From: Geosiphon pyriformis | Lineage: Eukaryota > Glomeromycota > Glomeromycetes > Archaeosporales > Geosiphonaceae | Length of the DNA stretch: 64,000 nucleotides | Assembly: GCA_016748015.1 (NCBI GenBank) | Contig: JAAOMT010000563.1 | Location: 90,590 to 154,589 of the forward strand | Direction of reading: 5' to 3' | Part shown: positions 10,353-23,600 of the stretch, piece after piece | Layout of the letters: every line of letters starts with the position of its first letter | How positions within the stretch are numbered: the first letter of the stretch is position 1 | Made by a program: the position numbers and the translations under genes | The notes under the pieces: generated by a model | What the model was told of the DNA's origin: nothing | Database searches by the model: none | What the model saw: the letters and a program-made list of their open reading frames with translations, nothing else

Positions 10353-11243
10353 TGTTACAGGTGATTATTTCTGCTGTTGAATTAAATAACAAACCCATAA
10401 CTTGGTGCTCAAAAGCTACTTCTATGGATAAGGTTCTGCAAGTGTTGTATCTGAAGGTTTTAATAGAGTCCTTTGTATAATGGACAGAAATTCAATAGTG
10501 TCGATAGTAGATGTATCTTTCTAAGAGTTTTCTCAATTTTTTTCTTAATGTGGTGGCCAGATTTAGTCTGGCAATTGTGCCTTTCTGATAAGCTATCCGA
10601 TAATATATAAAATCCTACCCTTATTTCTGAGTCTTTTACCAGGCTATCCTTGACATCAATAACTCAGTGTTTAATCTTTTAATCAATTAGTATACAACAA
10701 CAAAATCAAAAAAAAAAGAAAATAAAATAAAGAAAAATAAAAATAAAGACAATAAAGGGAATAAGCCAAGACAATTTGGTACATTAGTATCTCGTCAATA
10801 GCCATAATCAAGAGCTATTGTTCCAGCATGGTTAAGTATCAATTACTATCAACATGAAGTGTTAATAGTGGAGAGTAGGTTGAGATATAGAATAATTATT
10901 TATTTGATAATTAAGAACTGGAATGTTGCTTAGATTAAATCTAAATTAAGAGAGCTGTTTTTTTAGCTTCTAATCTTACTGCTATATATACATAATTGAG
11001 ATTTCTCAATTTTTCAATTCTTTGCAACAAGAATCCTGGGATTTTTGGAATTCTGTGATTTCTGATAAGAGAAATCCTGGAATTCTGAAATCCTGCAATT
11101 CCTCATCGGGAAATTCTGAAATTCCTGAAATCCTGCAATTTCTTTGAGAAGAATTCTGGAATTCCACATTTACTATGTTTACTTCTAATTGGCTAATATC
11201 TACTGACTAATAATACTATATTTCCTATATTCTATGAGTAACA
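10353..11243 (-). repeat. Right LTR (5' LTR of the minus-strand element)
   Basis: It is about 891 bp with the same ends as the left LTR and aligns along its full length. As the 5' LTR it should hold the promoter, but no specific promoter was assigned. The base after it, 11244, is directly the coding sequence of LINE copy A ORF1. Confidence 0.93.
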
Positions 11244-12188
11244 GTGTGTATTGTCAAAGCCAATGCCAACAAACAAATATGGGATTTAAGAGACAGCTAT
11301 TGTGCTCTCCTATATACTCTGCTGATGGGCACAACTGTCCACAATTTCTTGGATCTGGTCCAGTTATATGGTGGGAAAACTTGCTATATTTTTAGGAACT
11401 TGATATTTTATGCATAAGCCTACTGTACTGTCATATGTTTTGATTCTGAAGATGTCAGAGAGGCTGCCATTTGCTCTATGCCAGTGTTTAAGAGTGTTAA
11501 CCTCGTCTGAGCTGGTTTGTTTTCTCCTAAGTGTGTCACATGTGGTAATTTTGGTCATGTTTCTTTTGAATGTGACAGTAATAAGAAAAACTTTGGGCAG
11601 AATTTCAAAAAAAGATTTTTTTGTTCTGATTTGGATAAGAGGCACCTTGTGCTCATCTATGCCAAAAAGCAAGCTTTCATGTCTCATCCAATCTTTTTTG
11701 GTGGTGCAACTTGGGCTTCTGTGGTAAGCAGCTCCTCTAAAAATTTATCTTCTACACTGTTTATTGAGACCAATTTGGACATGGGATCAGTCAACAGTTC
11801 AATGCCTGTGGTTATGATTCTGCCTTTGCATATTAGTGTCCTTGAGTGTTCACTTAAGAATGTGTTTGACCAGGTGGCTGACATTTCATGTAAGCTAAAC
11901 AGATTGCTGGCTGTTTCATTGGTGAGTTTTTCTGTTTCACCCACTCCCGAACACAACCCGGTGCTGGACATGACTGTTGATGCTTCATTATTTGTTTCTC
12001 TTGTGTTTGGTGTGGTTACTGTCATCTTCCAAGACATTTCTACAAGTGGTTCCCAAGTTTTAACTGTGAAAGTGAGTGGCCTGAAGGCTAACCTGATGGT
12101 TTTAGAGAATTTAATTAAAGCAATAATAAATAAGTTGAACTTTTTTGGTTCTGACAGTAATGTGATAACCCATTCCCTTCCCCAATGA
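11244..12188 (+). pseudogene. LINE A ORF1, 3' half
   Basis: A single frame from 11244 shows KQIWDLRDSYCALLYTLL then GGKTCYI (second RRM-like segment). The CX2CX4HX4C zinc knuckle CVTCGNFGHVSFEC follows (about 11530-11572), then YAKKQAFMSHP and a weakly helical C-terminus ending THSLPQ. Two in-frame stops lie before the knuckle (near 11410 and 11513). The TGA at 12186-12188 overlaps the ATG of ORF2. The product would coat LINE RNA in an RNP. Confidence 0.82.
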
Positions 12189-15100
12189 GTAGTTTGGCTT
12201 AGAAAATTACTACTTGTAATGTTAGAAGTATGAATGTTCCTGTTAAGCAGAATAACATTATTAGATGGCACACAGTTTCAAATAATGACATTTCAATAAT
12301 TACTGAGACTAAGCTTTGCTCCTATGTCAAGTCTTGGATTGCAAATAAGTTTTCTAGTGTGAAGATGTTTACTTCGGGTCTAAATGCTGGGTTTTTAGGT
12401 GCAAGTGTCACTTTAATCATAAATGAAAATTTAGCCAAACATGTTTCAAAAATCTTTGAGATTCTGGATAGACTTTTGATAGTCCATTTGCTATTCAAAA
12501 ACAAACAATCTGTTTCTGTGTTGGGTTTATATGCAGAGGCTTTTCTGGATAAGCATATAATCTAGGCTGGTCTCATTAATTCTTTTATAGCCAAAGCTTG
12601 TAATGAGAGTACTTTTGTTATATTAGGTGGTGATTTCAATGAAAATAGGAACAAATATAGCTCTAGCTTTAGTAAATATATGGATCTAGGTCTTGTCAAT
12701 ACATTAATCAATAGTTCTTACATTAAAACTTCTACTTGGAAGAATTCCAAGAGTGTTAAAAGAACCATTAATTACATTTTTGTTTTACAAAGTTTGAGTA
12801 ATGCTTTAGTAAACAGACAAGTTGTAGATGTGGATGAGTTTTTCAGCACTGATCATAGTTTTGTTTAAATTATAATTGGTTTTGGTAGAATTTTGAATCC
12901 TGTCTTAAGGGTTATTTGTGTTCAAGCCAACAAAGACAAGTGGAAATTTAATGTCAAAAATGCAGACAGGGTTAAATAGGAGTGGTATAGGATTGCATCT
13001 CATGATAATTTCACTATGTTTTCTGATGAATTTGCAGATTGTCATTGTTTATCTGATCTGGATGGCATGTGGAGCATTGTTTGCAAAGCCATTTGTTTTT
13101 TAGCAAATAAAGTTTTCTCAAAAACCTGGTCTAAAGATTTTGATAGTGGTTTTATCAAGTGTTCTTTTCACTATCATAGATTAGAACTTTTGGTTTCTAA
13201 GTTGGTAAAGGCTTCACATTCTGTGTCATCTAATGAGTTTGTCTTCTTGTTAAATGTTTGGGTGTCTTTGGATTTTGTTAATGCTTCTGCTATTAAATCT
13301 TTTTTTCTTTTGGAATCTCATTTTGATGCTATTAGATCAGCTTTGATGAAGATTAGAAAGTTTTATCATTCTTTTAAGATGATGGAATTAAAATGTGCTA
13401 AGGACTCTCAAATCAGACTGGCAATTGACAAAAAGATGAAAAACTTTGAGTTGAATAAGGACCAAACTATTAGAAGTGTACTTGAGTGGCCATTTTGCAA
13501 AGTTATATTGGATTACTTGGTTGTAAATAAGGACCTTATTTTGGAGCCTGGTTTGGTTAAATTTCATGTTGATAGAATTATAAAGGGCTAGACCAGAAAG
13601 CATGTGATGGTTGATGACATTTCAGATAAATGGCTTTGCCAATTTCAACTCTTAGAGTATGTCTTTGATGATGTCTTTTTGAATGTTATGCATCCAATTG
13701 AGATAAATAAATTTCTTGGTGTGGTTTTGAATTTGCCTAATAATAAAACTGCCAGTCTTTCTGATATTACAAATAAGCTATGGAAACATTGTGACAGGTC
13801 TGTTTTAGATTTGCTTTTGGTGCTTTTAAACTTTTGTTTGATATGTGAATCTGTTCCAGGTTCTTGGAAGGAGGCCTGGGTGTCTATGATTCCTAAACCC
13901 TATGACTGAAAAAGAGTTTTTATAAATACCTGACCCATAGCACTGATTGAAACTGTTTGTAAAATTCTTTCTAAGATTCTCTTTAATAGGATCTCTGTAA
14001 TGTGTAGTAAATATGACATTCTTTATGGTGACAACTTCTCAGTTCTTAAAGATATAACAATGCAGTCTTCTATTTTTGCTATTGGTTTAGTGGTTAAGAA
14101 TGTTTTGGAAAAGAATTGTGAACTTTGGCTAGTTTTGTAAGACATAAAGAAAGTGTATAATTTGGTTGGTTGGGAACATTTCAGAAGAAGTTTGGTCAGA
14201 ATCAAAATGTACAGTAGATTCATAAAATTTTTTGGGAGTATTTACAATAGTTGCAAAAACAGAGTGATGACTGATTTTGGGTTGACTGATAGTTATAGTG
14301 TTTATAATAACTTGAATCAGAAGAAAGTGTTTTCACTTCTCCTTTGGCATATTTTTTTATGACACTTTGCTATGCAAAGTAAAGAGACAGGAGACAATGT
14401 GTGATTATAGACTGAATTTGTATTATGTTGCCAAAACTGGTTACATAGATCCCCAGGATAGTTTGATTTTTTTTCTTGCTGCAGATGCATTTGTCAATGA
14501 TACTATATGAGTTGGTTCTAGTCAGGTGACTACACAACACATTCTCAATGTTGCCAGTAAATTTTTCAGAATAAATAATATCTTAATCAACAACAACAAG
14601 ACTGTAGTGATTCCAATTAATTGCAGGATAGTCACTCCTTTTTTATCTGTCAGTGGTGCTCCTATTTTTATCTCTAAAAAGGGGGTGTCTCACCGATATC
14701 TGGGTATTTTTCTTTTTTCTAATGAGTTGTCTAAGCCTAGCTTGGCCAAAGCACATTTGGATGTTTGGTTTTTTGCCAATCTTGTTTTGAGAAAAGCAAT
14801 TTCAGACAAACAGTTTTCTTACTTGGTTTCAGCAGTTTTTTATCCTATTATTGATTACAGAATCTAATTTAGCTTTGTTTTTGCTAGTATGTGCCAAAAG
14901 TGAAATGTTTTAATTTGGAAGGGCCTGAAATTAAAATTAGGTCTGCCTCTGGACTTTTCTAATGATGTCTTGCACCACTTTTTATTTTATGGCTTAAAAA
15001 CTTTTGAGCAGATCCAAGCTGAAAGCAAAATTGCTGCTGTGATATGCTTTGCCAATTTTGTTAGAATTTTGGGCCAATTATTCACATATAAGTTGCACAA

Positions 15101-16874
15101 CTTACAGGTCTTGAGTTAGTGTCTTGTGCATCCCTTGTATTTTTTAGCTCGCATTAGTGTTAATTCTTTGAACAACTTCTTGGCAGATATGGTTTGGGTC
15201 TTTCTCGGCTCTGGTTTATCTTTGGGTAATTTTATGTGTAGTGCTTTTTGCTTCTAATATGGAGCTCCTTTATCTGGTATCTTTGGTGAGTTGATGTATT
15301 TCAGGTGTCTTCCCTTCCTTTGTTGTTATAGAATTGCTTTTGTTGAGCAGCTTTGGTGCCAAAATGGTGCTGTCTTTGACTAGAAAACTTTTAAGTGGTA
15401 GAAAAGACTTGACCCACATAATCCTGTTCCTATCTGGTTTGTTACTGCTGTTCAGTATCTCTATGATTCTGGTTCTCTTAATGCCAGCTCTTTCCCTCTG
15501 GATGTTGCTGCTGCAAAAAACATTCTTGAATTTCATGAGTTTAGGTCAGTACATAATTGGTTGTCTGGCATTGGTGCCTCTGGCTTTTTTGTGTACACAG
15601 ATGGTTCTTTTAGTAGCTTGAGGAATGTTAATATGAAAACTGGTGCTGCTGCATTCTTTGAGGACATTAACTTAGGTTTTGGGGTGGAAGTGACTGGCAT
15701 GGTGTCTTCTATATTGGCAGAGCTTTAAGCCATTGCATTGGCCTTTGAGTATATGTCTAGTTTGAGTTTAGTCTGTCTATTTTCTGACATCCAAGCTGCT
15801 TTGGATGCATGTAAATTTGAATTATTGTTGTTGGTTCCAGATTTTTGAAACAAATGTTGGGTTGAATGTCAACATATTGCTGGCATCATATGTGAAAGAA
15901 ATTTGAATGTTGGCTGGTATAAGATTAAAGAACACTTAGGTGTTTCAGATAATAATCAAGCTGACTTACTTACTGGTGTTTCTTCCCATTTAGGCCAGCT
16001 CTTTCCTTTCTGGCTTAAGGAATGTTTTGTTTTGGCTAATAGCAGTATTGTTTTTGAAAACTTTAGACACTTTGTTCATGATATTTTTCAGCCTATTCAT
16101 TGTGCATGCTGGAAATTAGGCTTTGGTGCCAAAATTGTGGACAGTTATCTGCTTACAAATATTAATTGGTTTAAATCATCTCTTGTTTGGCATCCTAACT
16201 TCCACATGGCTGCTGGCTTTATAAGTTACCACTTTGCTGGCTTCTGTTTCTATTTTATGAAAGCTTTACACCATAAACTGCCTGTTGCTGTTTGCAAACA
16301 CTTCTATAATAAACGTTATTCTAATGTGGTGTGCTTGTATTGTGGTAATGTCAAAGTGTCAGACCATGTTTTCCCTTGTGCATTTGATGTGGCTGTTTGG
16401 TTTCAATTGTTTATTGATTTTGTTTTTGCTTAGAGAGCTATTTCTGGTTTATCCCATGTCTTCTTTCATATATCACAAATGTTATCTAATTGTTTGGCTA
16501 ATTTGAGACTGGTTGCTTTGCTGTGCAAAGGTTTTGTGCTCATGGATTGGTACCAGGAGGTCACTTCCTGCTTTGATGACTCTAATATTGCATCTAATAA
16601 GATAGTTAAGTTTGTTCATGATTTGTGCTTGTCTTTTAGGAATGATATTTGGCTGGTTCACTCTAAGCATTGTGTTTTTATGGAGAAACATAGTCTGATT
16701 CCTTACAATAGTTCAATCTCTGTTTCAGTATCCAATAGTGTGTTAATACTTTTGGCCCAAGTGATTAAGTTGCTTGGTATTAACAATGTGTTTGGTGTTA
16801 GTTTTGGGTTGTGCAGTTTCTGTTGGTTTTTCTCAGGTATAGATAATTTGGTTTTTGTGTACATGGGTGTATAG
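12185..16874 (+). pseudogene. LINE A ORF2 (EN-RT-RNase H)
   Basis: The frame opens at ATG 12185 within ATGA. The APE-type endonuclease (12200-12870) shows TCNVRSMN, ITETKL, ILGGDFNEN and STDHS. The RT (about 13600-14870) has the active-site box changed to FVND (14489-14500) where sister copies have FVDD. The RNase H (about 15590-15850) shows YTDGS and a later AD pair near 15960. A Cys/His motif, CLYCGNVKVSDHVFPC, lies at about 16335-16382. Stops lie near 12563, 12866, 12978, 13589, 13907 and 14138, mostly at positions where other copies have Trp, Gln or Arg, and there are frame changes after about 14360. It is inactive. Confidence 0.88.
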
Positions 16875-17030
16875 TGTAGTTCTAGTTGGCTTGAGTGGCT
16901 AGTTACGTGTAAAAAAAGCATAATTCATACCTAGTATAGATCATTATTTTGATGTATTGTCACTAGGCAGTATTTGGACTTCACTTATTAAAATAATAAT
17001 AATAAAAAATAAATAAATAAAATACAAAAA

Positions 17031-17989
17031 ATAATATATTTATAAAAAACATATTATAATTTAGAAAAACTTTTATTATACTAGTCAAAAAATTGTTTAT
17101 TAAATTAATTCTTAACTTTATAAAATACTATAGTAAATAATTAAAAACCCAACTTAATATTTGTAAATTCAATAATTTATAATTAAATAAACAACTAAGA
17201 ATATTACTAGTATTTAAAAAATTTATTAATACAATTATTTTTTTAATCTGTATTTGTTTAAAATTTTTAAGTTATACAAAGATAGATAATAAATAGTTTT
17301 ACAAAAAAATTTTTTTAGTAAACTAGCTTTTATTTTCAAATTTTTTTTTAATTAATATTTCTTATTTATTATATATACTCTTAAATATAATATTATAATT
17401 AAAACTCATAGTTTTTATTAGTTATTATATGTATTAGCTACTAATGTTATATAATTAACCACCTTATTTTAGATAATGATCATTGACCTGATCAATAACT
17501 TAACCATTGATCTAATTATTAATCTAATCATTAACTACTTTTAATAGTTATATAAACAATAAGTCTCTTAGATATAAAATCAAGATAACAATTAATTAAG
17601 AATAAATAAAATAACAACTATCATCTTAATTTTTTTCTATCACTTATTTTCTTTTTCTTACTTTTAAGTATTCGAATATTTTAAGATAAAAGATTACTTG
17701 TTGATATTTACTTACTTTTTTTCTGACTTATATAATTATAGTATTTGAAAATTATTAAACAAAATATGACTAAAAAGCATATTTGATACTTGATATTGAA
17801 TTCTAAGAGTATTAATGTAAACCATAGAATTATACCAATATGTTATTATTTGTTGACAATATAGATTATCTATTTATCTTCAGATTTTTCAATTATCTTT
17901 TGAAAAAAATAGTGACTAAAATATTTTAAAAGACTAATCTCACATATTGAATCCATATTCATTTAATTCACTTCTTGAAATTGAATTTT
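17031..17989. other. AT-rich spacer
   Basis: No coding sequence. At 17470-17560 there are several related TGATCAAT/ATTGATCT-like segments followed by TATATAAACAATAAGTCTCTTAG, a layout reminiscent of a decayed LTR promoter. That reading is a weak guess. The rest is A/T runs. Confidence 0.45.
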
Positions 17990-19200
17990 TTTTGATTAAT
18001 TTTATTATTTTACAATCTTGTTCTCTTTTATTATATTACTTTAACTCATAACAATAAAATTGAACTGAGTTTTGTAATTAACAATAAATTGTAATATAAT
18101 TGAAACTAAATAAAAAACTGTTTATCTGAAATAGTTTTTTTTAAGACCATATTAACAAAAAATTTTATATCTGAATAAGTTTTTACCAAATTGAATTTAA
18201 ACAGATCTTTTGATGACAAAAAAATATTTAAATACTTATAAAAATTTTTTTTCATATAATAAAAATCAATACATTACTTATTAATAATAAAGCTTCCTTA
18301 ATTTTTTAATTAATAAAAATAATTATTGTTTTTTTATTGTTAATTAAAATGTTATTGATATTAAAAAACTTACTTACAATATTTAATATATATTAAATAA
18401 CAGTTTAATTATTTTTTATTCAATTAATATTATTAATAAAAACATCAACTGTTAAATAAAAAATCAATTCAGTTTGGTTTTTAATTTTGTCAGTTTGAAC
18501 AATAAACTTAATATCAATATAATATCTACATAAACTTTTATGTCTTTTTACTTTGCATATAAAAAAATTATAAAAAATTTATTAAAACAACAAAAAAAAA
18601 TTTTAATCTAATTTAAACTATTATATATTTGGTATTTATTAATCAATTTATAATCTGTTATAACTTAATTAATTCTGTTATTGTAAATATTATTAAAAAA
18701 TCTTATAAACTGTTTGTATATTTTTATATAAACTAAACTATTTTTTAAATAATATAAATCAACAGAATTATATGCTTTTTACATATTTTACAAGACCAGT
18801 TAAAGCTCATAATTTTTTTTTAAAACATTTTTTATTACTAAATCTACTGCAAAAATTGAAAACTAAGTAATAATGCTTTTTAAAACAAAAAAATTGTATT
18901 ATAAAAAATATAAAATTTGCTACAAACTAAAAAAATTCTGTTTAAAAAAAGCTTAAAAAAATTTTCAAGCAGTTTTAATTAAAGCAATAGGTTTGATATC
19001 AATTAAAACTCTTTTTTATTTATATAACTTGAAAATTATAAACACTTAAGCTTTCTTCCAAGATTAAAACCAAATTTATATATTAAGCAAAAGTTTAATA
19101 GATTCAAAAGCATTTTTAAAACAAAATTATTAAAATGCTTTTATAATTTATTAATAATATTAAACAAGTCTACAGTCTTTTTATTAAGCAAGTTTTTGAT
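17990..19200 (-). mobile_element. Highly decayed LINE fossil (RT region)
   Basis: This looks like featureless AT-rich DNA, but it can be read base by base against LINE copies B and C. For example AACTTAATATCAATATAA at 18505 matches AACTTAGTATCAATTCAG at 23128. The segment around 18700-18800 follows copy C 29990-30100, and 19030-19190 follows copy B 23655-23820. The order and minus orientation are kept over more than 1 kb. Differences are almost all G-to-A and C-to-T in plus-strand terms. The limits are approximate. Confidence 0.75.
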
Positions 19201-20576
19201 TATACTATTATCTAAATAAAAAAACCAATCCAAAAAATATTGAAAAAACATGATTAAAAAATATAATAACTTAGAAAAATGTGATAATACAGAATAATAC
19301 ATTATAACTTAAAATAATACAAGATAATACATAATAATATAAAATAACTAGTTATAATATAGAATAATTAATTATAATATAAAAAAATAAAACAATAACA
19401 GAAATAGTAAGTAATAATTAATAATAACAAGCAATTAAAAACAATTTTGTAAAACTAGAAATAGATATAAAAACAAGTAGTTTTAGCAATAAAAAAAAAC
19501 AATCAAATAAACAGATAAAAATAAATAAAAAATACATCTTTTTACTTATATCTATTAAATTTATCTTATCTATATATTTATATTATTTTAAATAAAGAAA
19601 ATATTTAAAATTAAAAGAATTACTTATCCATAATTCATGAATTCTGTATTTAAACTGGACTAATTATTCACTTATTTTTGTTTTTAGTCAGATGTTTTTA
19701 GCATAAAATACCTTAAACAATAACAATTTATACCAATTACTCTTGATTATAGCAATTGATAATATTAATTTATTTTATTTTATTTTATTTTATTCTTTTG
19801 TGGAATAACAATCTTGTAAAATCAATTGTCTGAAAATGAACTTCATAATAGTTTAATAAAAAAAAAAAACTTTCCTTAAGATTGAATATTAACATTATCT
19901 TGTTAGCTTACCAAAAGAGTAAAAAAACATTGTTAGATCCTAGTGACTATATTTGACTAGCTTGGAAAAAATAGCTTATATACTTAAACTACAAACAACC
20001 AAAACATTTTTTTGTGTCTTATAACCAAAGAATTTTATAAGTAAAACTAACAAAAAACCTTCAAAAACTGATATTACTAATCTATTTTAAATATTTAGAA
20101 TAAAAACCTTTAAGCTTTCTGTTATCCAAATTTAGAGCACCAAATATTATTATATTAACTTATTAAATTTATTCATAACAACACATAACATTTTATTATA
20201 TACAATAATACTTATAATATCAAAAAAAATATTATTATTAACATAAATTAATATTATTTAACATTAATTTTTTTCTTATTAACTTTTTATAATTATATTA
20301 ATCTTAAATTTAACTTTGCTAAGATTTAAAACTAGTTTATTATTAATAATCAAGTAATCTAAAATTATTTTTTAAAATAAATATTTTAAAACATTAATAT
20401 TTTTTAAATAATAGTTTATTTATAAATAATAAACTTTTTTTATTAATATTGGTTTTTTTTAAAGTTAAAATTAAATTATTAAAAAAATATAAAACTTTTT
20501 TTAAATAAAAATTTGAATTTGGTTTTTAAGTTATAATTTTTATTTTATTTTTTTATTATTATGCGTTTAAAAAATG
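19201..20576. other. AT-rich spacer
   Basis: No coding sequence recognised. It contains a (TATTT)n run near 19769-19795 and short AATAATACA repeats near 19270-19400. It may continue the fossil LINE to its left, but no convincing alignment was found by eye. Confidence 0.45.
19769..19795. repeat. (TATTT)n microsatellite
   Basis: Five near-perfect pentanucleotide units. Confidence 0.85.
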
Positions 20577-20683
20577 AAGTTCAATCACTATCTAATACAT
20601 AGAGCCAAACTAAGAGGTCTAAACTAAATGTAATTCATGCACTTTCTACATGTGGCTAGCCACTCAGGCCAGACAAGGCATCA

Positions 20684-23600
20684 CTACACACCTATAACAA
20701 CCTGCAGGTTAAAATCCAAACCAAAAAAGAACAGACAAGTCTGACAATGGCCAAAACTAACAGCAAAAGACTCCAAAATGCCAAGTAGTCTAATCATATC
20801 ATCTGACAAAGCAGAAGCTACATGACAAGGCAGACCAGAAACCAACTCACCATTTCTAACCAAACCAGCTCTTTCCATATTCACCCTATACTTAGTTCTA
20901 ATCAACCAGACCTTAGTATAATACAGCTCAACCACACCTCTAACAAAATCAATGACAACATCAGCAGTCCTCTTCTTATTCTTAAAAGCACCAATGGCTT
21001 CAAGACACCAGTCCGACATTACAAAACCCTTACACAAAACCGAGTAAAGACCAACATTTGAAGAACAACTATCAAGAAACATCAAAGTGGCAGAAGGTGT
21101 CAAAAAACAAGGACCCAACAGAGAGACCCACAAAGCAAAAGCCCCAGCCAAAATCTTCTTCTGAATGTTGGCATCTGAAATGCATGAAAAAACATGATCA
21201 AACAACTTCACTTCACCACACAGTAAGCAAAACACACCAGGATACCCTTTGTCATATAACCTCTTCCGAACTGTAGGTGGTGGTAAACAGCTTTCATTAA
21301 ATATGACCACAGACCAGAAGGCTTTCAACTAGTAAAACCAGTAAGCATATGCGAATCAGGATGCCATACTTTTGAGGTAGCTGCCCAGTTTATACACCCC
21401 ACCAGCTCACCTGAAATTACATCACAGCCAGGACTAGCTTCTCAGTGAGCGTGACAAACAGACCTATGTAAGTCCTTAACAAAATAATGAGCATTGTCAG
21501 ACAAAATCATGTCATCTGCCTTCAAAAAACATTCCCATACCCTCACAGGCATAAAAAACTGAGAACGAGTAGCAGCACCAGCAGCAAAATCAGCTCTAAT
21601 ATTACCATAAACCCCAGAATGTCCCTTAACCTTAATCCAACTCACACTAAGATCTTTTTCCCTAATAAAATTGAAAATATGACATCTTTCCACCCAACAT
21701 GGAATACAAAAATCAAACACAGCAAAAGACATTTCAGACACACAACCATCAATGGCAGCTTGGCTGTCAAGATGCAATACCACCACACTAGAAGATGGAA
21801 TACACTTCAATGCCAACACAACAGCCTACAACTCGGCCAAAGTAGATGACAACAGCCCAGAAACACCAACACCAATACTAAGATCCACAGAAGGAAAGTA
21901 AGCGGCCATGCTGTCTACAATGTTACCAGACCCAGTATTCACCAGTGAACTATCTGTAAAAACTTCAAAGAAACTAGACCATAACCCATGCAGACAATCT
22001 TGTACTCCAGAAAATTCCTTAGAGTTAAAAATGTCTGAACCAGAACACCCAACAGACTGAGAAGAACCAGATGGCAGAATACCACTACCAACCAAAAACT
22101 CACTGGTCAGACTAAACCAAAAAGAGACAGGCCCCCTTGGATCAAACCATTTCCACCAACAAAAAGTTCTCCAATCCATCACACAATCTTTTTTATTAAG
22201 CAACCTATCTGCGAAAGCAACTCCAAAATGTTTCAAGGAATGAACAGAATCATAATAAAGAAAACCACCCAGAACAGACGACATAGAAAAAACACCAGGA
22301 TTATGAAAAGCACTAGGCAGGTAATTCACCAAAAAGAGTCCATCATGCAAAAAAATCCGAACCATACCAGCCAGAAAATTGTTCACAGGACTAACATGCA
22401 ACCTAACAGGAAACTGCAAAGGATCCAAGGGAGTCCAACCCAAAACCTGTAAATCCAAGAATTTGTGGTTAAATAATTGCCCCAGGATGCCAAAGGCATT
22501 AGAAAAGGAGACCACAGCACTCAACTTGCTCTCAAACTGCAATTGCTCAAAAGATTTCAAGCCATATAATGAAGAGTAATGTAAAGCTGCATTAGGAAAG
22601 TCACAGGAGAGGCAGGTCTTGATTTTGAAACCCTTCCTGACCATGACATCCCACTTGTGACACACATTCAAAGACATGAAGCTGAACTGAGTATGATAGC
22701 TAATAATAGGCTGCAAAACAGCTGACACCAAATAAGAGAACTGTTTATCCGTAACTGCTTTTCTGAGCACCACATTGACAAAAAATTGAACATCAGAATG
22801 GGCCTTAGCAAGACTGGGCTTGGACAGTTCATTGGTGGACAAAAATATCTCCAAATAACGATGAGTCTTACCCTTTTTGACAATAGAAATAGGCTGACCG
22901 CTAATACTCAAAGAAGCTACCTATACACCTTGATTAATTGGAATGACCACTGTCTTTTTATTATTAATAAAAATGTCATTGATCAAAAAAAACTCACTAG
23001 CAATATTCAGAGCATATTGCATGAATGCTTGGCAATCTCCAACCCATATTGTATTATCTACAAAAGCACCAGCCACAAAGAAAGAGATTAATCCACCAAC
23101 ATTCTCGATTCTGCCAGTCTTTGCCATAAACTTAGTATCAATTCAGTATTCACACAAATGTTCATGTCATTTAACTTCACACAAAAGTGGATCATAGAAG
23201 ATCCTCTAAAGAAGAGGAGAAAAAACCTCCCTCTGATCCAAGCCATCATGTACTACATAGCCATCTGAGAGACCAAAATCTGTCATGACCCTATTAATCC
23301 TATCTGTATAAATGCCACCAAAGAACTTGATAAACTTATCACGCATTTTAATATGCCTCAAGCTAGCTTCCAAGTGATGCCAACCAATTGAGTCATATGC
23401 CTTGTGCATATCCTACAAGACTGGCCAAAGTTTCTGATTTTTTTCCAATGCATCTTCAATCATCAAGTCTACTGCAAACACAAGAAACTGTGTAGACATA
23501 CCCTTTAAAACAGAAAAATTGTTCTCATGAAGAATGCCAAACTTGCTGCAAACGGCCGAGATTCGGTCTAAAAAAATTTTGGACAAGATCTTCCTGGCAG

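Larger units (their letters stand above)
1082..11243 (-). mobile_element. Ty3/gypsy LTR retrotransposon, complete but dead
   Basis: The element is bounded by two long terminal repeats that both begin TGTTAC and end GTAACA on the plus strand. Coding runs right to left: gag, CCHC knuckle, aspartic protease, Cys-rich linker, dUTPase-like domain, reverse transcriptase, RNase H, integrase and a C-terminal extension. The order RT-RNaseH-integrase is that of Ty3/gypsy (Metaviridae-type) elements. A candidate primer binding site (10334-10350) and a purine tract (1962-1976) lie just inside the LTRs. Many in-frame stops and at least two frame changes make it inactive, and the two LTRs differ mainly by transitions. 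The flanking bases differ (GCCAC on the left, GTGTG on the right), so no target-site duplication is visible. Its right edge cuts a LINE ORF1 (copy A). Confidence 0.93.
11244..17030 (+). mobile_element. LINE copy A (5' part missing)
   Basis: This is a non-LTR retrotransposon with ORF1 remnant, ORF2 and A-rich 3' end. Protein homology to the other LINE copies starts at the very first base after the gypsy LTR, in the middle of ORF1 (the residues after a Lys-Asp-Ser segment in copy C). The upstream half of ORF1 is not found on the far side of the gypsy element. Stops and C/T decay are heavy and CpG is almost absent by eye. The 3' tail (16875-17030) ends in (AATA)n-like repeats. Confidence 0.9.
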
